In this document: piece by piece, positions 34,396 through 43,263 of the stretch
Numbering within the stretch: the first letter of the stretch is position 1
How the letters are laid out: the number at the start of each line of letters is the position of its first letter
Assembly (NCBI GenBank): GCA_902489665.1
Contig: CABUAT010000003.1
Coordinates: forward strand, 1-64,000
From: an uncultured Collinsella sp.
Lineage (GTDB): Bacteria; Actinomycetota; Coriobacteriia; Coriobacteriales; Coriobacteriaceae
Direction: 5' to 3'
Length of the DNA: 64,000 bases
Made by a program: the position numbers and the translations under genes
The notes under the pieces: generated by a model
What the model saw: the letters and a program-made list of their open reading frames with translations, nothing else
What the model was told of the DNA's origin: nothing
Databases searched by the model: none

Positions 34396-34427
34396 ATCAT
34401 TACCCCCAGTATAAAAATGGCTGGAAA

Positions 34428-34486
34428 CACTGCACTGGGACAAAGTGCAAGTGGAACTATAGTAGCGCTGATGTCCATTTTTACAA
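34428..34486 (-). promoter_or_regulatory. Promoter and possible operator of the ABC importer
   Basis: On the minus strand, TTGTAA (34486-34481) and TACTAT (34464-34459) have a 16-bp spacer. Just downstream, CACTTGCACT (34453-34444) and AGTGCAGTG (34436-34428) form an inverted repeat over the likely transcription start, a typical repressor position. No T-box or tryptophan leader peptide was recognised. Confidence 0.55.
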
Positions 34487-34555
34487 CAGCCTGGCGGGTT
34501 TTTTAATACAGAATCGGATGGGCGGTACGGGTAGTCGAATGGGCGGCGGAGGGTC

Positions 34556-35341
34556 TTATGCGGCGGAGGAGGCGTCGTCCTCGTCCAAGGCGGCGAAGAG
34601 CTTCTTGCCGTCGAGCAGGCGCGTGCTGACGTTTCTCATTCGGCCAATCTCTACAGTACGCAACGTGTCATCGGCGCCTCGGGCGTCGTAGACCGTTCCC
34701 AGCAGATACGAGATGCCATCGCGCTGCCTGATGGCAAAGGGACGGAGTGTCATCCGTGCTGCTTCGGTTTCGCCACGTGTCGTGACGCTCGAAATATCAA
34801 AACTCACCGTGGTTCCGTGGTCGATGGCCTGCTCGACGAGCTCGCACGTGTCGATGCGCTTGATGGGCGTGCGTGTTGCCTTGGTAGCCTTGCTGCCTGC
34901 GCTTGGAGCGGGTTCGGGTGTATCGAGGTAGTCGCGAACGTCGGCGCTCGCCATGGCAACTAAGTGCTGCGCCATGCTCTTGCGGATAGCGATAGGCGTG
35001 GAGCGGTTGCGCATGACCATACCGTGGAGCCGGATGATCTCTTCATCGGTGAGCGGGCGGGTAAGAAGTTTGTAGCCCACGCCGCGTTTGTACTCAATTT
35101 CGTATCCGGCATGGCGAAGCGCGGAGATGGCGGTGTAGATGCTGCGCCGCGCCGCCGAGATGGGCATGCGGGCGGGGTCGTCGGGATGGGCGAGGCGCCG
35201 GATCAACTCATCGGAAAGCATGGCCTTGTCCTCGCCGGTGTTTTCGCTTAATAGTTGCAGGATGCGAACGGCGCGATAGGCTGCCATCGAGGCGGCGCCT
35301 CTAGTCGTGGTGTCGTAGGTTTCAACAGCGGCTTCGGTCAT
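34556..35341 (-). CDS. WYL-domain transcriptional regulator
   Basis: A 261-aa protein: an N-terminal winged-helix segment (AYRAVRILQLLSE... SAARRSIYTAISALRHAGYEIEYKRGVGYKLL) and a C-terminal WYL-like domain (VSFDISSVTTRGE...LRPFAIRQRDGISYLLGTVYD... LRTVEIGRM). WYL domains sense nucleic-acid or nucleotide ligands in many DNA-damage and defence regulators. ATG 35341 is preferred; GTG 35350 is an alternative. It lies alone between the ABC importer and asnS, so its targets cannot be deduced. Confidence 0.8.
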   Translation of the reverse strand: MTEAAVETYDTTTRGAASMAAYRAVRILQLLSENTGEDKAMLSDELIRRLAHPDDPARMPISAARRSIYTAISALRHAGYEIEYKRGVGYKLLTRPLTDEEIIRLHGMVMRNRSTPIAIRKSMAQHLVAMASADVRDYLDTPEPAPSAGSKATKATRTPIKRIDTCELVEQAIDHGTTVSFDISSVTTRGETEAARMTLRPFAIRQRDGISYLLGTVYDARGADDTLRTVEIGRMRNVSTRLLDGKKLFAALDEDDASSAA

Positions 35342-35513
35342 GGTGCCCACGTCCTTTCCGTTTTGGGTGGCGACGGTATGGAGCCTAGGACGCGGGGTTT
35401 TCCCAGGGGCGTAGGGCGCTCTGGGCGGTCGGTAGTCGTCGGCAAACGGCGGGTCGAGTTTTCAACAGCCCTGGTCAACTGACCAAAAACTTGCCAAAAG
35501 CTTGACGGATGCT

Positions 35514-35553
35514 GTTGAAAAAAGCGTCTCTCGACCGATGTCGAGAGACGCTT
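35514..35553 (-). terminator. Terminator of asnS
   Basis: AAGCGTCTCTCGAC (35522-35535) pairs with GTCGAGAGACGCTT (35540-35553). On the minus strand it is followed by TTTTTT. A second inverted repeat, TTTTCAACAGC / GCTGTTGAAA, flanks 35459-35520 upstream of the WYL gene. Confidence 0.88.
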
Positions 35554-35599
35554 ATGCGATGAGCGTTGGCGTGTGGCGACGCGAGCTAGCGTCCGACGA

Positions 35600-37003
35600 T
35601 TAGAAGTCGGCGTTGCCCACGGTGCGCGGGTGCGGCAGGACGTCGCGGATGTTGCCCACGCCGGTCAGATACATGACCAAGCGCTCGAAGCCCAGACCGT
35701 AGCCGGCGTGCTTGCAGGAACCGTAGCGGCGCAGGTCAAGGTAGTACTTGTACTGCTCGGGATTCATGCCCAGGTCCTTGATGCGGGCCTCGAGCAGATC
35801 CAGGCGCTCCTCGCGCTGGGAGCCACCGATGATCTCGCCGATACCGGGAACCAGGCAGTCGGCGGCGGCGACGGTCTTGCCGTCCTCGTTCATGCGCATG
35901 TAGAAGGCCTTGATCTCGGCCGGGTAGTCGGTTACGAAGGTCGGGCGCTTAAAGTGCTCCTCGGTCAGGAAGCGCTCGTGCTCGGTCTGCAGGTCGATGC
36001 CCCAGCTCACGGGGTAGTCAAACTTGTGACCGGCGGCGACGGCCTGCTCCAGGATCTCGACGGCCTCGGTGTAGGTAACGCGGGCGAAGTCGGAGTTGGC
36101 GACATGGTCTAGGCGTTCGAGCAGACCCTTGTCCACAAACTTGTTGAGCATATTGAGCTCGTCGGGGCAGGTGGCCATGACGTCCTTGAGGACATACTTG
36201 AGCATGGCCTCAGCGTTATCCATGTAGTCGTTAAGGTCGGCAAAGGCCATCTCGGGCTCGATCATCCAAAACTCGGCGGCGTGGCGCGTGGTGTTGGAGT
36301 TTTCGGCGCGGAAGGTGGGGCCAAAGGTGTACACGTCGCCAAAGGCCATGGCAAAGTTCTCGGCATTGAGCTGGCCGGACACGGTGAGGCTTGCATGCTT
36401 GCCAAAGAAGTCCTGGCTCCAGTCGACCTCGCCGGACTCGGTGAGGGGCGGATTTTTGGGGTCGAGCGTGGTCACGCGGAACATCTCGCCGGCGCCCTCG
36501 CAGTCACTCGTGGTGATGATGGGGGTGTTGACGTAGACAAAGCCCTGCTCCTGGAAGAAGCGGTGGATGGCGGCAGCCGCGACAGAGCGGATGCGGAACA
36601 CGGCGCGGAACAGGTTGGTGCGCGGGCGCAGGTGCTGCTGGGTGCGCAGGAACTCGACGGTTGCGCGCTTCTTCTGCAGCGGGTAATCCGGGGCGCTCGT
36701 GCCCTCGACCTCGATGGAGGTGGCAGAAAGCTCGAAAGGCTGGGGCGCATCGGGGGTCAGCTTGACGGTGCCGGTGCAAATGAGTGCGGCCGAGACGTTT
36801 TGATGGGCGATCTCGTCGTAGTTGTCGAGTGCCTCGCGGTTCATGACGACCTGCAGGTCGCGGAAGCAGCTGCCGTCGTTGAGCGTAACAAAGCCAAAGT
36901 TCTTCATGTCGCGGACGGACTTAACCCAGCCGGCGACGGTGACAGTCTGGCCGCCGAGCGACTCGGCATCGGCATAGAGCTGCGCGATTTTGGTGCGGTT
37001 CAC
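35600..37003 (-). CDS. asnS: Asparaginyl-tRNA synthetase
   Basis: A 467-aa class II synthetase: N-terminal OB-fold anticodon domain (GQTVTVAGWVKSVRDMKNFGFV), motif 2 (TFRAENSNTTRHAAEFWMIEP) and motif 3 (GYGLGFERLVMYLTG). GGGAGG ends 4 nt before GTG 37003 (MNRTKIAQLY), which matches the family N terminus. The frame extends to 37069 but without a ribosome-binding site. Confidence 0.96.
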   Translation of the reverse strand: MNRTKIAQLYADAESLGGQTVTVAGWVKSVRDMKNFGFVTLNDGSCFRDLQVVMNREALDNYDEIAHQNVSAALICTGTVKLTPDAPQPFELSATSIEVEGTSAPDYPLQKKRATVEFLRTQQHLRPRTNLFRAVFRIRSVAAAAIHRFFQEQGFVYVNTPIITTSDCEGAGEMFRVTTLDPKNPPLTESGEVDWSQDFFGKHASLTVSGQLNAENFAMAFGDVYTFGPTFRAENSNTTRHAAEFWMIEPEMAFADLNDYMDNAEAMLKYVLKDVMATCPDELNMLNKFVDKGLLERLDHVANSDFARVTYTEAVEILEQAVAAGHKFDYPVSWGIDLQTEHERFLTEEHFKRPTFVTDYPAEIKAFYMRMNEDGKTVAAADCLVPGIGEIIGGSQREERLDLLEARIKDLGMNPEQYKYYLDLRRYGSCKHAGYGLGFERLVMYLTGVGNIRDVLPHPRTVGNADF

Positions 37004-37109
37004 GTATCCTCCCATAACGGTTGAATGATAGTTATCCATACAGTTCAGTATTCTAGCAGCTCGGCTCATTTGAGCTATACAGATAAGGCATTGGCGGGAT
37101 GGTTTTTCA

Positions 37110-37147
37110 AACGAAAAGTGCCCGCGGCCAAATGGTCGCGGGCACTT
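37110..37147 (-). terminator. Terminator of crr
   Basis: AAGTGCCCGCG (37116-37126) pairs with CGCGGGCACTT (37137-37147). On the minus strand TTTTCG follows. Confidence 0.82.
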
Positions 37148-37184
37148 GACGAGGTGCCTTTTGGCTGTGTGGCGCGGGGCCTGG

Positions 37185-37748
37185 CTACTTGGTCTTGGCT
37201 ACCAGCAGCGGGTCGCCAAGCTTGACGAGCGGGTTGCCGCCGATAAGCGTTCCAGATTCGCCGACATGGTCGATGCTCTTAAGACGATCGAGCTCGGAAA
37301 CGATGACGGTCACGATGTCCTCGTGACCAGCGGCCTTAATGGCCTCGCGGTCGAAGCTGATGAGCGGCTGGCCTGCCTTGACCACATCGCCCATCTCGAC
37401 AAAGCGGGCAAAACCCTTGCCGTTCATTTCCACGGTGCCCAGGCCGACATGGATAAACACGCGAAGACCGTCCTCGGTGATCATGCCAATGGAGTGGTTG
37501 GTGACAGTGGTGGCGCCGATGCGGCCGTTGGCGGGCGCATAGATGGTGCCGGTAATGGGCTCGATGCCATAGCCCTGGCCAAGCATGCCCGAGGCGATCG
37601 TCTCGTCGGGAACCTCGTCCAGGTTGACGAGCACGCCGTTGACGGGGGCGTAGATGACGCCTTCGCGGGTAGCGAAGCTTGCTGCGGGCGGAACGGACGC
37701 CTCGCCGGTCGAGGTGAAGGTGGACTTAAGCGAATCGAGCAGACCCAT
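37185..37748 (-). CDS. crr: PTS glucose-type EIIA component
   Basis: A 187-aa EIIA(Glc) protein. The phosphorylated His100 is in FIHVGLGTVEM and the second active-site His85 is in TNHSIGM; DREAIKAAGHE is the conserved second half. It accepts phosphate from HPr and passes it to an EIIB domain that is not encoded nearby. GGAGG precedes ATG 37748. It is monocistronic, so it probably serves EIIBC proteins elsewhere, and may have regulatory roles like E. coli Crr. Confidence 0.93.
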   Translation of the reverse strand: MGLLDSLKSTFTSTGEASVPPAASFATREGVIYAPVNGVLVNLDEVPDETIASGMLGQGYGIEPITGTIYAPANGRIGATTVTNHSIGMITEDGLRVFIHVGLGTVEMNGKGFARFVEMGDVVKAGQPLISFDREAIKAAGHEDIVTVIVSELDRLKSIDHVGESGTLIGGNPLVKLGDPLLVAKTK

Positions 37749-37991
37749 AGTTGCCTCCAACTTAAATAGGCGCATATCGCGCGTTTGGTTTGCCGGAAAC
37801 ATTTCACATGTGTTTCGCGGCTTGGTCAACGCCCCTATTCTACGCTGCTCAATGATACCTCTGAACTGGGATTATGTGATATATCAGTTGAAGGGAAACT
37901 TATTGCCGGAGTGTTTCTGCGCCACGGGTTCAAGTGGGGTACGCTTGAAGGCGAAAAACAAGGGCGCATAATTTGCGCGAAGGGAGCACAT

Positions 37992-38891
37992 ATGATTGTC
38001 GAGAACCATGCGCTGTGGGGCGAGGAGCCGACCGAGGATTATCCGGCGACGTTTACGTATTTGGGTGCCGAGCCGCTGCCCGATAAACCGAATGGCCGCC
38101 GCCCCGCGGTGATCATCTGCGGCGGAGGCGGGTTTACGCATATCGCTCCGCACGAGCAGGACCCGGTGGCGTTTGCATTTTTGGATCGCGGCTACCAGGC
38201 CTTTGTGCTCAACTATGTCACGAGTTCTACGGGTGACGTGAGCTTTCCGCACCCCCAGGCAGATCTTGCCAAGATGGTCGCCACGGTGCGCGCCAACGCC
38301 GACGAGTGGCATGTCGATCCTAAGCGCGTGTGCGTCGTGGGCTTTTCTGCTGGCGGCATGATTTGCGCCTCGCTGGCAACACAGTGGAAGACCGGCCCCT
38401 TCGCGGCACTTGCCGGGGCGCGTCCGGACGACATTCGTCCCGATGCCGTGGTGCTGGGCTATCCATTGCTCGACTTTGCCTATGTGCGTGACATGCAGAC
38501 GCGCGATCCGCGCATTGACTTGCGTGTGCCCAAGACGGGCGGCAAGACGGGGCGCGATTTGCTCAACGACTACCTGTCGATGGTGACGGGCGGCGAGGCA
38601 ACTGACGAGCATCTGGCCGACATCTGCCCCACCACGCATGTTTCGCGTCAGATGCCACCGACCTTTGTGTGGGGCGTGTCCGACGACAAGACGGCGCCGA
38701 TCGCGCAGGTCTACCCGTTTGCGCAGCGCATGGCCGAGGAGGGCGTTGCATGCGAGATGCACGTCTTCGACCAGGGTGGTCACGGCCTTTCGCTCGGCAA
38801 CGCCAACACCGCGGTCGACAACGAGGACAAGCAGGTGGCAGTCCGTCCCTGGATCCGCCTAGCCTTCCGCTTCCTGGAGCGCCATCTGTAA
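37992..38891 (+). CDS. Alpha/beta hydrolase (acetyl-esterase type)
   Basis: A 299-aa cytosolic hydrolase. An oxyanion segment CGGGGFTHI follows strand 1, the nucleophile serine is in VGFSAGGM (about residue 123), the acid is in the GVSDDKTAP region and the histidine in QGGHGLS. This is the BD-FAE/acetylxylan-esterase-like layout. GGGAG precedes ATG 37992; the frame extends to 37785 without a ribosome-binding site. The substrate is unknown; deacetylation of plant glycans is plausible for a gut species. Confidence 0.82.
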   Translation: MIVENHALWGEEPTEDYPATFTYLGAEPLPDKPNGRRPAVIICGGGGFTHIAPHEQDPVAFAFLDRGYQAFVLNYVTSSTGDVSFPHPQADLAKMVATVRANADEWHVDPKRVCVVGFSAGGMICASLATQWKTGPFAALAGARPDDIRPDAVVLGYPLLDFAYVRDMQTRDPRIDLRVPKTGGKTGRDLLNDYLSMVTGGEATDEHLADICPTTHVSRQMPPTFVWGVSDDKTAPIAQVYPFAQRMAEEGVACEMHVFDQGGHGLSLGNANTAVDNEDKQVAVRPWIRLAFRFLERHL

Positions 38892-38924
38892 GAGTAAGAG
38901 GGCCAGCCCCATCCCGTCCCTCAT

Positions 38925-38996
38925 AACTTGCGGTGAAATAGTTCCAATTAAAGTCACGGGGCTTTAAACAGGAACTATTCCACCGCAACTTCGTTT
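38925..38996. repeat. Family G hairpin, copy 1
   Basis: TTGCGGTGAAATAGTTCC (38928-38945) pairs with GGAACTATTCCACCGCAA (38971-38988), with an inner AAAG/CTTT stem, followed by CTTCGTTTT. A second copy lies at 43128-43190. Both stand just after plus-strand genes and could terminate them. Confidence 0.75.
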
Positions 38997-39083
38997 TGAT
39001 CTGTTGGAGACGGAGGAAAATGGATCATTTTGTCGAGGGAGCGGGCGGCTGTTTCTGCTCCCGCGGGAAACCACGTCCCGTTT

Positions 39084-39290
39084 GGGAAATCGTGACCCGT
39101 TTTGGGCGCAGATTCCGGGTCGCAGTTTCCCCGAGGGGCTCGATCGGGAAATCGCATCCCAGTCTGAGCGCCGATTCCGGGCTGCAGTTTCCGCTAGATG
39201 CCTCAACCGGAAAGCCCGTCCCGTTTAGGTGTTCCGGAGTGGGATTCGGTTTCCGCAACAGGCCCGTCTGGGAAGCAATGGCCCAGAATT
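39084..39290. repeat. Family C: tandem hairpin array with 62-bp period, locus 1
   Basis: Units start with GGAAA at 39085, 39147 and 39209, with a truncated fourth at 39271, exactly 62 bp apart. Each has a left arm (GGAAA....GTCCC-like) and a right arm ending (G)CAGTTTCC or CGGTTTCC, so each folds into a hairpin, separated by ~14-nt linkers such as GAGGGGCTCGAT. The same family and period occur at 49904-50074. With family G copy 1 it occupies the gap 38892-39300 upstream of feoB. Confidence 0.75.
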
Positions 39291-39311
39291 CCCCTTGCAC
39301 CGATCTGTCGA

Positions 39312-39389
39312 TTGAACGTCGTTGTGTGTTCACGCTATCATGTAAGCTTAAAATTGGTTAGCCATGGCAAACGGTTAGCCATGGTGAAC
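39312..39389 (+). promoter_or_regulatory. feoB promoter with tandem palindromic operators
   Basis: TTGAAC (39312-39317) and TATCAT (39336-39341) have an 18-bp spacer. Downstream, GTTAGCCATGGCAAAC (39357-39372) and GTTAGCCATGGTGAAC (39374-39389) are two near-palindromes 17 bp apart. They resemble DtxR/IdeR-type boxes (GGTTAGCC half sites) and probably bind a metal-dependent repressor that shuts off iron uptake. Confidence 0.6.
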
Positions 39390-39431
39390 ATAAATACAAC
39401 GCCCTGCGGGCGCCGGGGGAGGAACACGGAC

Positions 39432-41792
39432 GTGAAGCTCGATACACTCGAGATTGGAAAGGACGCCGTTGTCGCATCGGTGGCATCGGACGATCAGGCA
39501 CTCCGACAGCATATTTTGGACATGGGTCTAACGCCGGGCACCGAAGTCACCATGATGAAGTACGCCCCCATGGGTGACCCGCTCGAGATCCGCCTGCGTG
39601 GCTACGAGTTGACACTGCGTAAGGACGATGCCGCTCGCATCGAGCTCGTGGGTATTCACGACACCGATACGGGTCCGCGCGCTAACGCCGCAATCGGCAC
39701 GACGGAGCATCCGGCCCTGGGCGAGGGGACGTATTCGCCCCGTGCGGCAAAGACGGCCGTGCCAGAGGGCGCGCCGCTGCACTTTGCCCTCGCCGGCAAC
39801 CAAAACTGCGGCAAGACCACGTTATTCAACCAGCTGACGGGCTCCAACCAGCACGTCGGTAACTTTCCCGGCGTGACGGTCGACCGCAAAGATGGCACCA
39901 TCCGTAACCATCCCGAGGCGAGCGTTACCGACCTGCCCGGCATTTACTCCCTGTCGCCGTACACAGGCGAGGAAGTCGTGAGCCGTCAGTTCATCCTCGA
40001 CGAGCGTCCGGACGCCATCATCGACATCATTGACGCCACCAACATCGAGCGCAACCTGTACCTGACACTGCAGCTCATGGAGCTTGACCGTCCTATGGTC
40101 ATCGCGCTCAACATGATGGACGAGGTGACCGCCAACGGCGGCGCCGTAGACGTCAACTTGCTCGAGAGCCTGTTGGGCGTGCCCGTTGTCCCCATTAGCG
40201 CTGCCCGCAACGAGGGCATCGGCGAGCTGGTGGACCACGCCCTGCACGTGGCACGGTTCCGCGAGCGCCCCGGTCGCCTGGACTTTTGCGCGCCCGACGG
40301 TCCGGACGGCGGTGCACTGCATCGCTGCATTCACGGCATTGCTAACCTGATCGAGGACCATGCCGTGACGGCGCACATCCCGGTGCGCTTTGCGGCGACC
40401 AAGCTGGTCGAGGGCGATGAGCTGGTAACCGAGGCGCTTCACCTGGATCGCAACGAGCTCGACGCTATCGAGCACATCATTACCCAGATGGAGGGCGAGG
40501 CCGGCACCGACCGCCTATCTGCGTTGGCCGATATGCGTTTTAGCTTTATCGGCGACGTGTGCGGGCGTTGCGTCGTCAAGCCGCACGAAAGCCGCGAGCA
40601 CGTGCGCTCCGTCAAGATTGACCGCATCCTGACAGGTCGTTACACAGCCATTCCGGCGTTTCTGGTGATCATGGGCCTCGTCTTTTGGCTGACGTTTGGC
40701 GTGATCGGCGCGGCGTTGCAGGGACTCATGGAGGACGGCATCGCTGCCATCATCGCCTCGGCCGATGCGGGCCTCAAGGCGTTCGGCACCAACGACGTAG
40801 TGCGCTCGCTGGCTGTCGACGGCGTGCTTACGGGTGTGGGCAGCGTGCTGACCTTCCTGCCGATTATCGTCGTGCTCTTTTTGTTCCTCTCCATTCTGGA
40901 AGACTCCGGCTACATGGCACGCGTAGCCTTTGTCATGGATAAGGTGTTGCGTCGCTTTGGCCTGTCGGGCCGCAGCTTCGTGCCCATGCTCGTCGGTTTT
41001 GGCTGCACCGTGCCGGCTATCATGTCGACCCGTACGCTCCCATCCGAGCACGACCGCAAGATGACGGTCATGCTCACGCCGTTTATGAGCTGCTCGGCCA
41101 AGTTGCCGGTCTATGGTCTGCTGTGCGGGGCGTTTTTCCCACAGGCGACGGTTCCCGCCATGGTCTCGCTCTATCTGATCGGCATTGCGGTTGGCTGTAT
41201 CGCGGCTTTGGTACTCAACCGCACGGCATTTAAGGGCGACCCGGTGCCGTTTATCATGGAGCTGCCCAATTACCGCCTGCCGAGCGTCAAGACGACGGTG
41301 ATGCTGGCATGGGATAAGGCCAAAGACTTTATTACCAAGGCCTTTACCATTATCTTTGCCGCTACCGTGGTCATCTGGTTCCTTCAGACGTTCGACATCC
41401 GCTTTAATGTGGTCGCCGATCAGTCGCAGAGTCTGCTTGCGGGTCTCGGCAGCATCATTGCGCCGGCGCTGACGCCGCTTGGGTTTGGCGACTGGCGCGC
41501 CTCGACGGCGCTCGTCACGGGGCTCATTGCCAAGGAGAGCGTCATCTCGACGCTCACGGTGCTTTTGGGCGCAACGTCGCCCGCGGCGCTGTCGACCATG
41601 TTTTCGCCGTTTACCGCCTACGTGTTCTTGGTCTTTACGCTGCTGTACCCGCCTTGCGTGGCCGCTATCGGCGCTGTCAAGAGCGAGTTGGGCGCGCGCT
41701 ATGCCGTGGCCGTATTCGCGTTTCAGGTCGCCGTTGCCTGGATCGTGGCGTTTGTCGTGCATTCGGCGGGCATATTGCTGGGGTTGGCTTAG
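39432..41792 (+). CDS. feoB: Ferrous iron transporter, FeoA-FeoB fusion
   Basis: A 786-aa protein. The first ~80 residues form a FeoA-like SH3 domain (RQHILDMGLTPGTEVTMMKYAPMGDPLEIRLRG). A G domain follows from about residue 115, with the P-loop GNQNCGKTT (usually GNPNSGKTT), VTVD, DLPG and NMMDE. Then come two Gate motifs with 8-10 membrane helices (ARVAFVMDKVLRRFGLSGRSFVPMLVGFGC and FMSCSAKLPVYGLLCGAFFP). It imports Fe(II). GTG 39432 has GGGGGAGG about 9 nt upstream. An ATG at 39381 lacks a ribosome-binding site and overlaps the operator. Confidence 0.94.
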   Translation: MKLDTLEIGKDAVVASVASDDQALRQHILDMGLTPGTEVTMMKYAPMGDPLEIRLRGYELTLRKDDAARIELVGIHDTDTGPRANAAIGTTEHPALGEGTYSPRAAKTAVPEGAPLHFALAGNQNCGKTTLFNQLTGSNQHVGNFPGVTVDRKDGTIRNHPEASVTDLPGIYSLSPYTGEEVVSRQFILDERPDAIIDIIDATNIERNLYLTLQLMELDRPMVIALNMMDEVTANGGAVDVNLLESLLGVPVVPISAARNEGIGELVDHALHVARFRERPGRLDFCAPDGPDGGALHRCIHGIANLIEDHAVTAHIPVRFAATKLVEGDELVTEALHLDRNELDAIEHIITQMEGEAGTDRLSALADMRFSFIGDVCGRCVVKPHESREHVRSVKIDRILTGRYTAIPAFLVIMGLVFWLTFGVIGAALQGLMEDGIAAIIASADAGLKAFGTNDVVRSLAVDGVLTGVGSVLTFLPIIVVLFLFLSILEDSGYMARVAFVMDKVLRRFGLSGRSFVPMLVGFGCTVPAIMSTRTLPSEHDRKMTVMLTPFMSCSAKLPVYGLLCGAFFPQATVPAMVSLYLIGIAVGCIAALVLNRTAFKGDPVPFIMELPNYRLPSVKTTVMLAWDKAKDFITKAFTIIFAATVVIWFLQTFDIRFNVVADQSQSLLAGLGSIIAPALTPLGFGDWRASTALVTGLIAKESVISTLTVLLGATSPAALSTMFSPFTAYVFLVFTLLYPPCVAAIGAVKSELGARYAVAVFAFQVAVAWIVAFVVHSAGILLGLA

Positions 41793-41833
41793 TTATTTAT
41801 TGACGGTGCAACCTCTGTGTATCGAATTGTTTT

Positions 41834-41868
41834 CGGCCCCGCATCTGTTGCTGACGGATGCGGGGCCG
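41834..41868 (+). terminator. Hairpin terminator after feoB
   Basis: CGGCCCCGCATC pairs with GATGCGGGGCCG (12 bp). The T-run is short. TATAAT at 41875-41880 is the probable -10 box of the next gene. Confidence 0.7.
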
Positions 41869-41913
41869 TTGCTATATAATCGCCTCCGCTCAAAATGATT
41901 GGAGACGTTATAT

Positions 41914-43110
41914 ATGAGTCAGGCAAGGCAAGACGGCATCACGCTCAGGCAGTGGCTCCCGCTCATCGGGCTCACCTGCTGCGCGTTCGTGTTCAACACG
42001 TCGGAGTTCATGCCCATCGGCCTGCTGACCGATATCGCCGCGTCGTTCTCGCTCACCGAGGCCCAGGCGGGCATCATGATCTCGGTCTATGCCTGGGGCG
42101 TCATGCTGCTGTCGTTGCCGCTCATGGTGTTCGCTTCGCGCTTTGAGTTCAAGCGGATGCTGCTGGGCGTGCTCGCCGTGTTCTCGCTCGGCCAGTTTCT
42201 GTCCGCCGTGGCGCCCACCTATCCCATCTTGGTCTGCGCGCGCCTGGTGGTCGCTTGCGCGCATGCCGTGTTCTGGTCGGTCGCCTCGATTATGGCCTCG
42301 CGCCTGGTTGACACTCGCCACGGTGCGCTCGCCATCAGCATGATCGCCACGGGCTCTTCCATCGCACAGATCTTCGGCCTGCCGCTCGGCCGCGCCATTG
42401 GCCTGGCCGTGGGCTGGCGTATGACGTTTGCCGTGGTCGGAGTGCTGTCTGCTGTCGCGGTCGTCTACCAGGCCACGGTGTTCCCCACCATGCCAGCGGG
42501 CGAGCGTTTTACGCTCAAGCAGCTGCCCGAGCTGCTCAAGAACCCGTTCCTCATCGCGCTCTATGTGGTCACGGTGTTCATGGCGACCGGCTATTACGCG
42601 GGCTATAGCTATATCGAGCCTTTCCTGGCTCAGGTCGCGCATGTCGACGCAAGCGCCATCACTATGACGCTGACGGCGTTCGGCTGCTCTGGTCTGCTCG
42701 GAAGCTGGCTGTTCGGCCGGCTGTTCGATGGGCACCGTTTTCCGTTCCTTGCGATCACGCTCTCCGGCGTGCCGGTGGCCCTGCTGCTCATGGGCCCGGC
42801 CGCATCGTCGCTCGCTGCGGTTCTCGCTGTTTGCGCACTGTGGGGTTGCTGCGCCACGGCCTTCAATGTGGCGTTTCAGGCCGAGCTCATCAAGCACACG
42901 CCGGCGGACTCGTCGGCCGTCGCCATGTCGATCTTCTCGGGCCTGTTCAATCTGGGCATTGGCACGGGCACCGCGATCGGCGGAGCCGTGGTTTCGGGCC
43001 CCGGTATCGCCTGGATCGGCTTCGCGGGCGGGGCGATTGCCGTCGTGGGCGTCATCCTCGCCATCACGGTGATGTTCCCGGCCATTCGCCGCGCAAAGCC
43101 CGTCGCCTAA
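41914..43110 (+). CDS. MFS transporter, sugar-efflux/DHA1 (SotB-like)
   Basis: A 398-aa 12-helix major facilitator. It starts LRQWLPLIGLTCCAFVFNTSEFMPIGLLTDIA, the TSEFxPxGLL signature of the SotB/AraJ/YdhP group. A motif-A-like loop (ASRFEFKRMLLG) lies between helices 2 and 3, and a long cytosolic loop (MPAGERFTLKQLPELLKNP) separates the halves. It likely exports arabinose-like sugars or drugs. GGAG lies 9 nt before ATG 41914. It is followed by a family G hairpin. Confidence 0.88.
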   Translation: MSQARQDGITLRQWLPLIGLTCCAFVFNTSEFMPIGLLTDIAASFSLTEAQAGIMISVYAWGVMLLSLPLMVFASRFEFKRMLLGVLAVFSLGQFLSAVAPTYPILVCARLVVACAHAVFWSVASIMASRLVDTRHGALAISMIATGSSIAQIFGLPLGRAIGLAVGWRMTFAVVGVLSAVAVVYQATVFPTMPAGERFTLKQLPELLKNPFLIALYVVTVFMATGYYAGYSYIEPFLAQVAHVDASAITMTLTAFGCSGLLGSWLFGRLFDGHRFPFLAITLSGVPVALLLMGPAASSLAAVLAVCALWGCCATAFNVAFQAELIKHTPADSSAVAMSIFSGLFNLGIGTGTAIGGAVVSGPGIAWIGFAGGAIAVVGVILAITVMFPAIRRAKPVA

Positions 43111-43127
43111 TCACGTTCCCCCATCAG

Positions 43128-43197
43128 TTGCGGTGGAATAGTTCCTGTTTAAGGCCTCTGAAGGCTCAAGCAGGAACTATTCCACCGCAACTTATTT
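43128..43197. repeat. Family G hairpin, copy 2
   Basis: TTGCGGTGGAATAGTTCCTG (43128-43147) is the exact reverse complement of 43171-43190, and CTTATTTT follows. It is a perfect 20-bp stem with a variable middle (GGCCTCTGAAGGC). Confidence 0.82.
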
Positions 43198-43263
43198 TGG
43201 GGAAGAGGATACAAGCTGGGCATACAATGAATGTCGTTGTGTTGAGCTTACCGGGAGGTTGTT

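Noticed and set aside
34396..34506. T-box or tryptophan attenuator before the TrpX-like gene
   Set aside because: No T-box sequence (TGGNACCGCG-like) or Trp-rich leader peptide is present, only a promoter and a short palindrome.
39198..39431. N-terminal extension of FeoB upstream of the FeoA domain
   Set aside because: It reads through the 62-bp hairpin array, the promoter and the operators; GTG 39432 has a strong ribosome-binding site.
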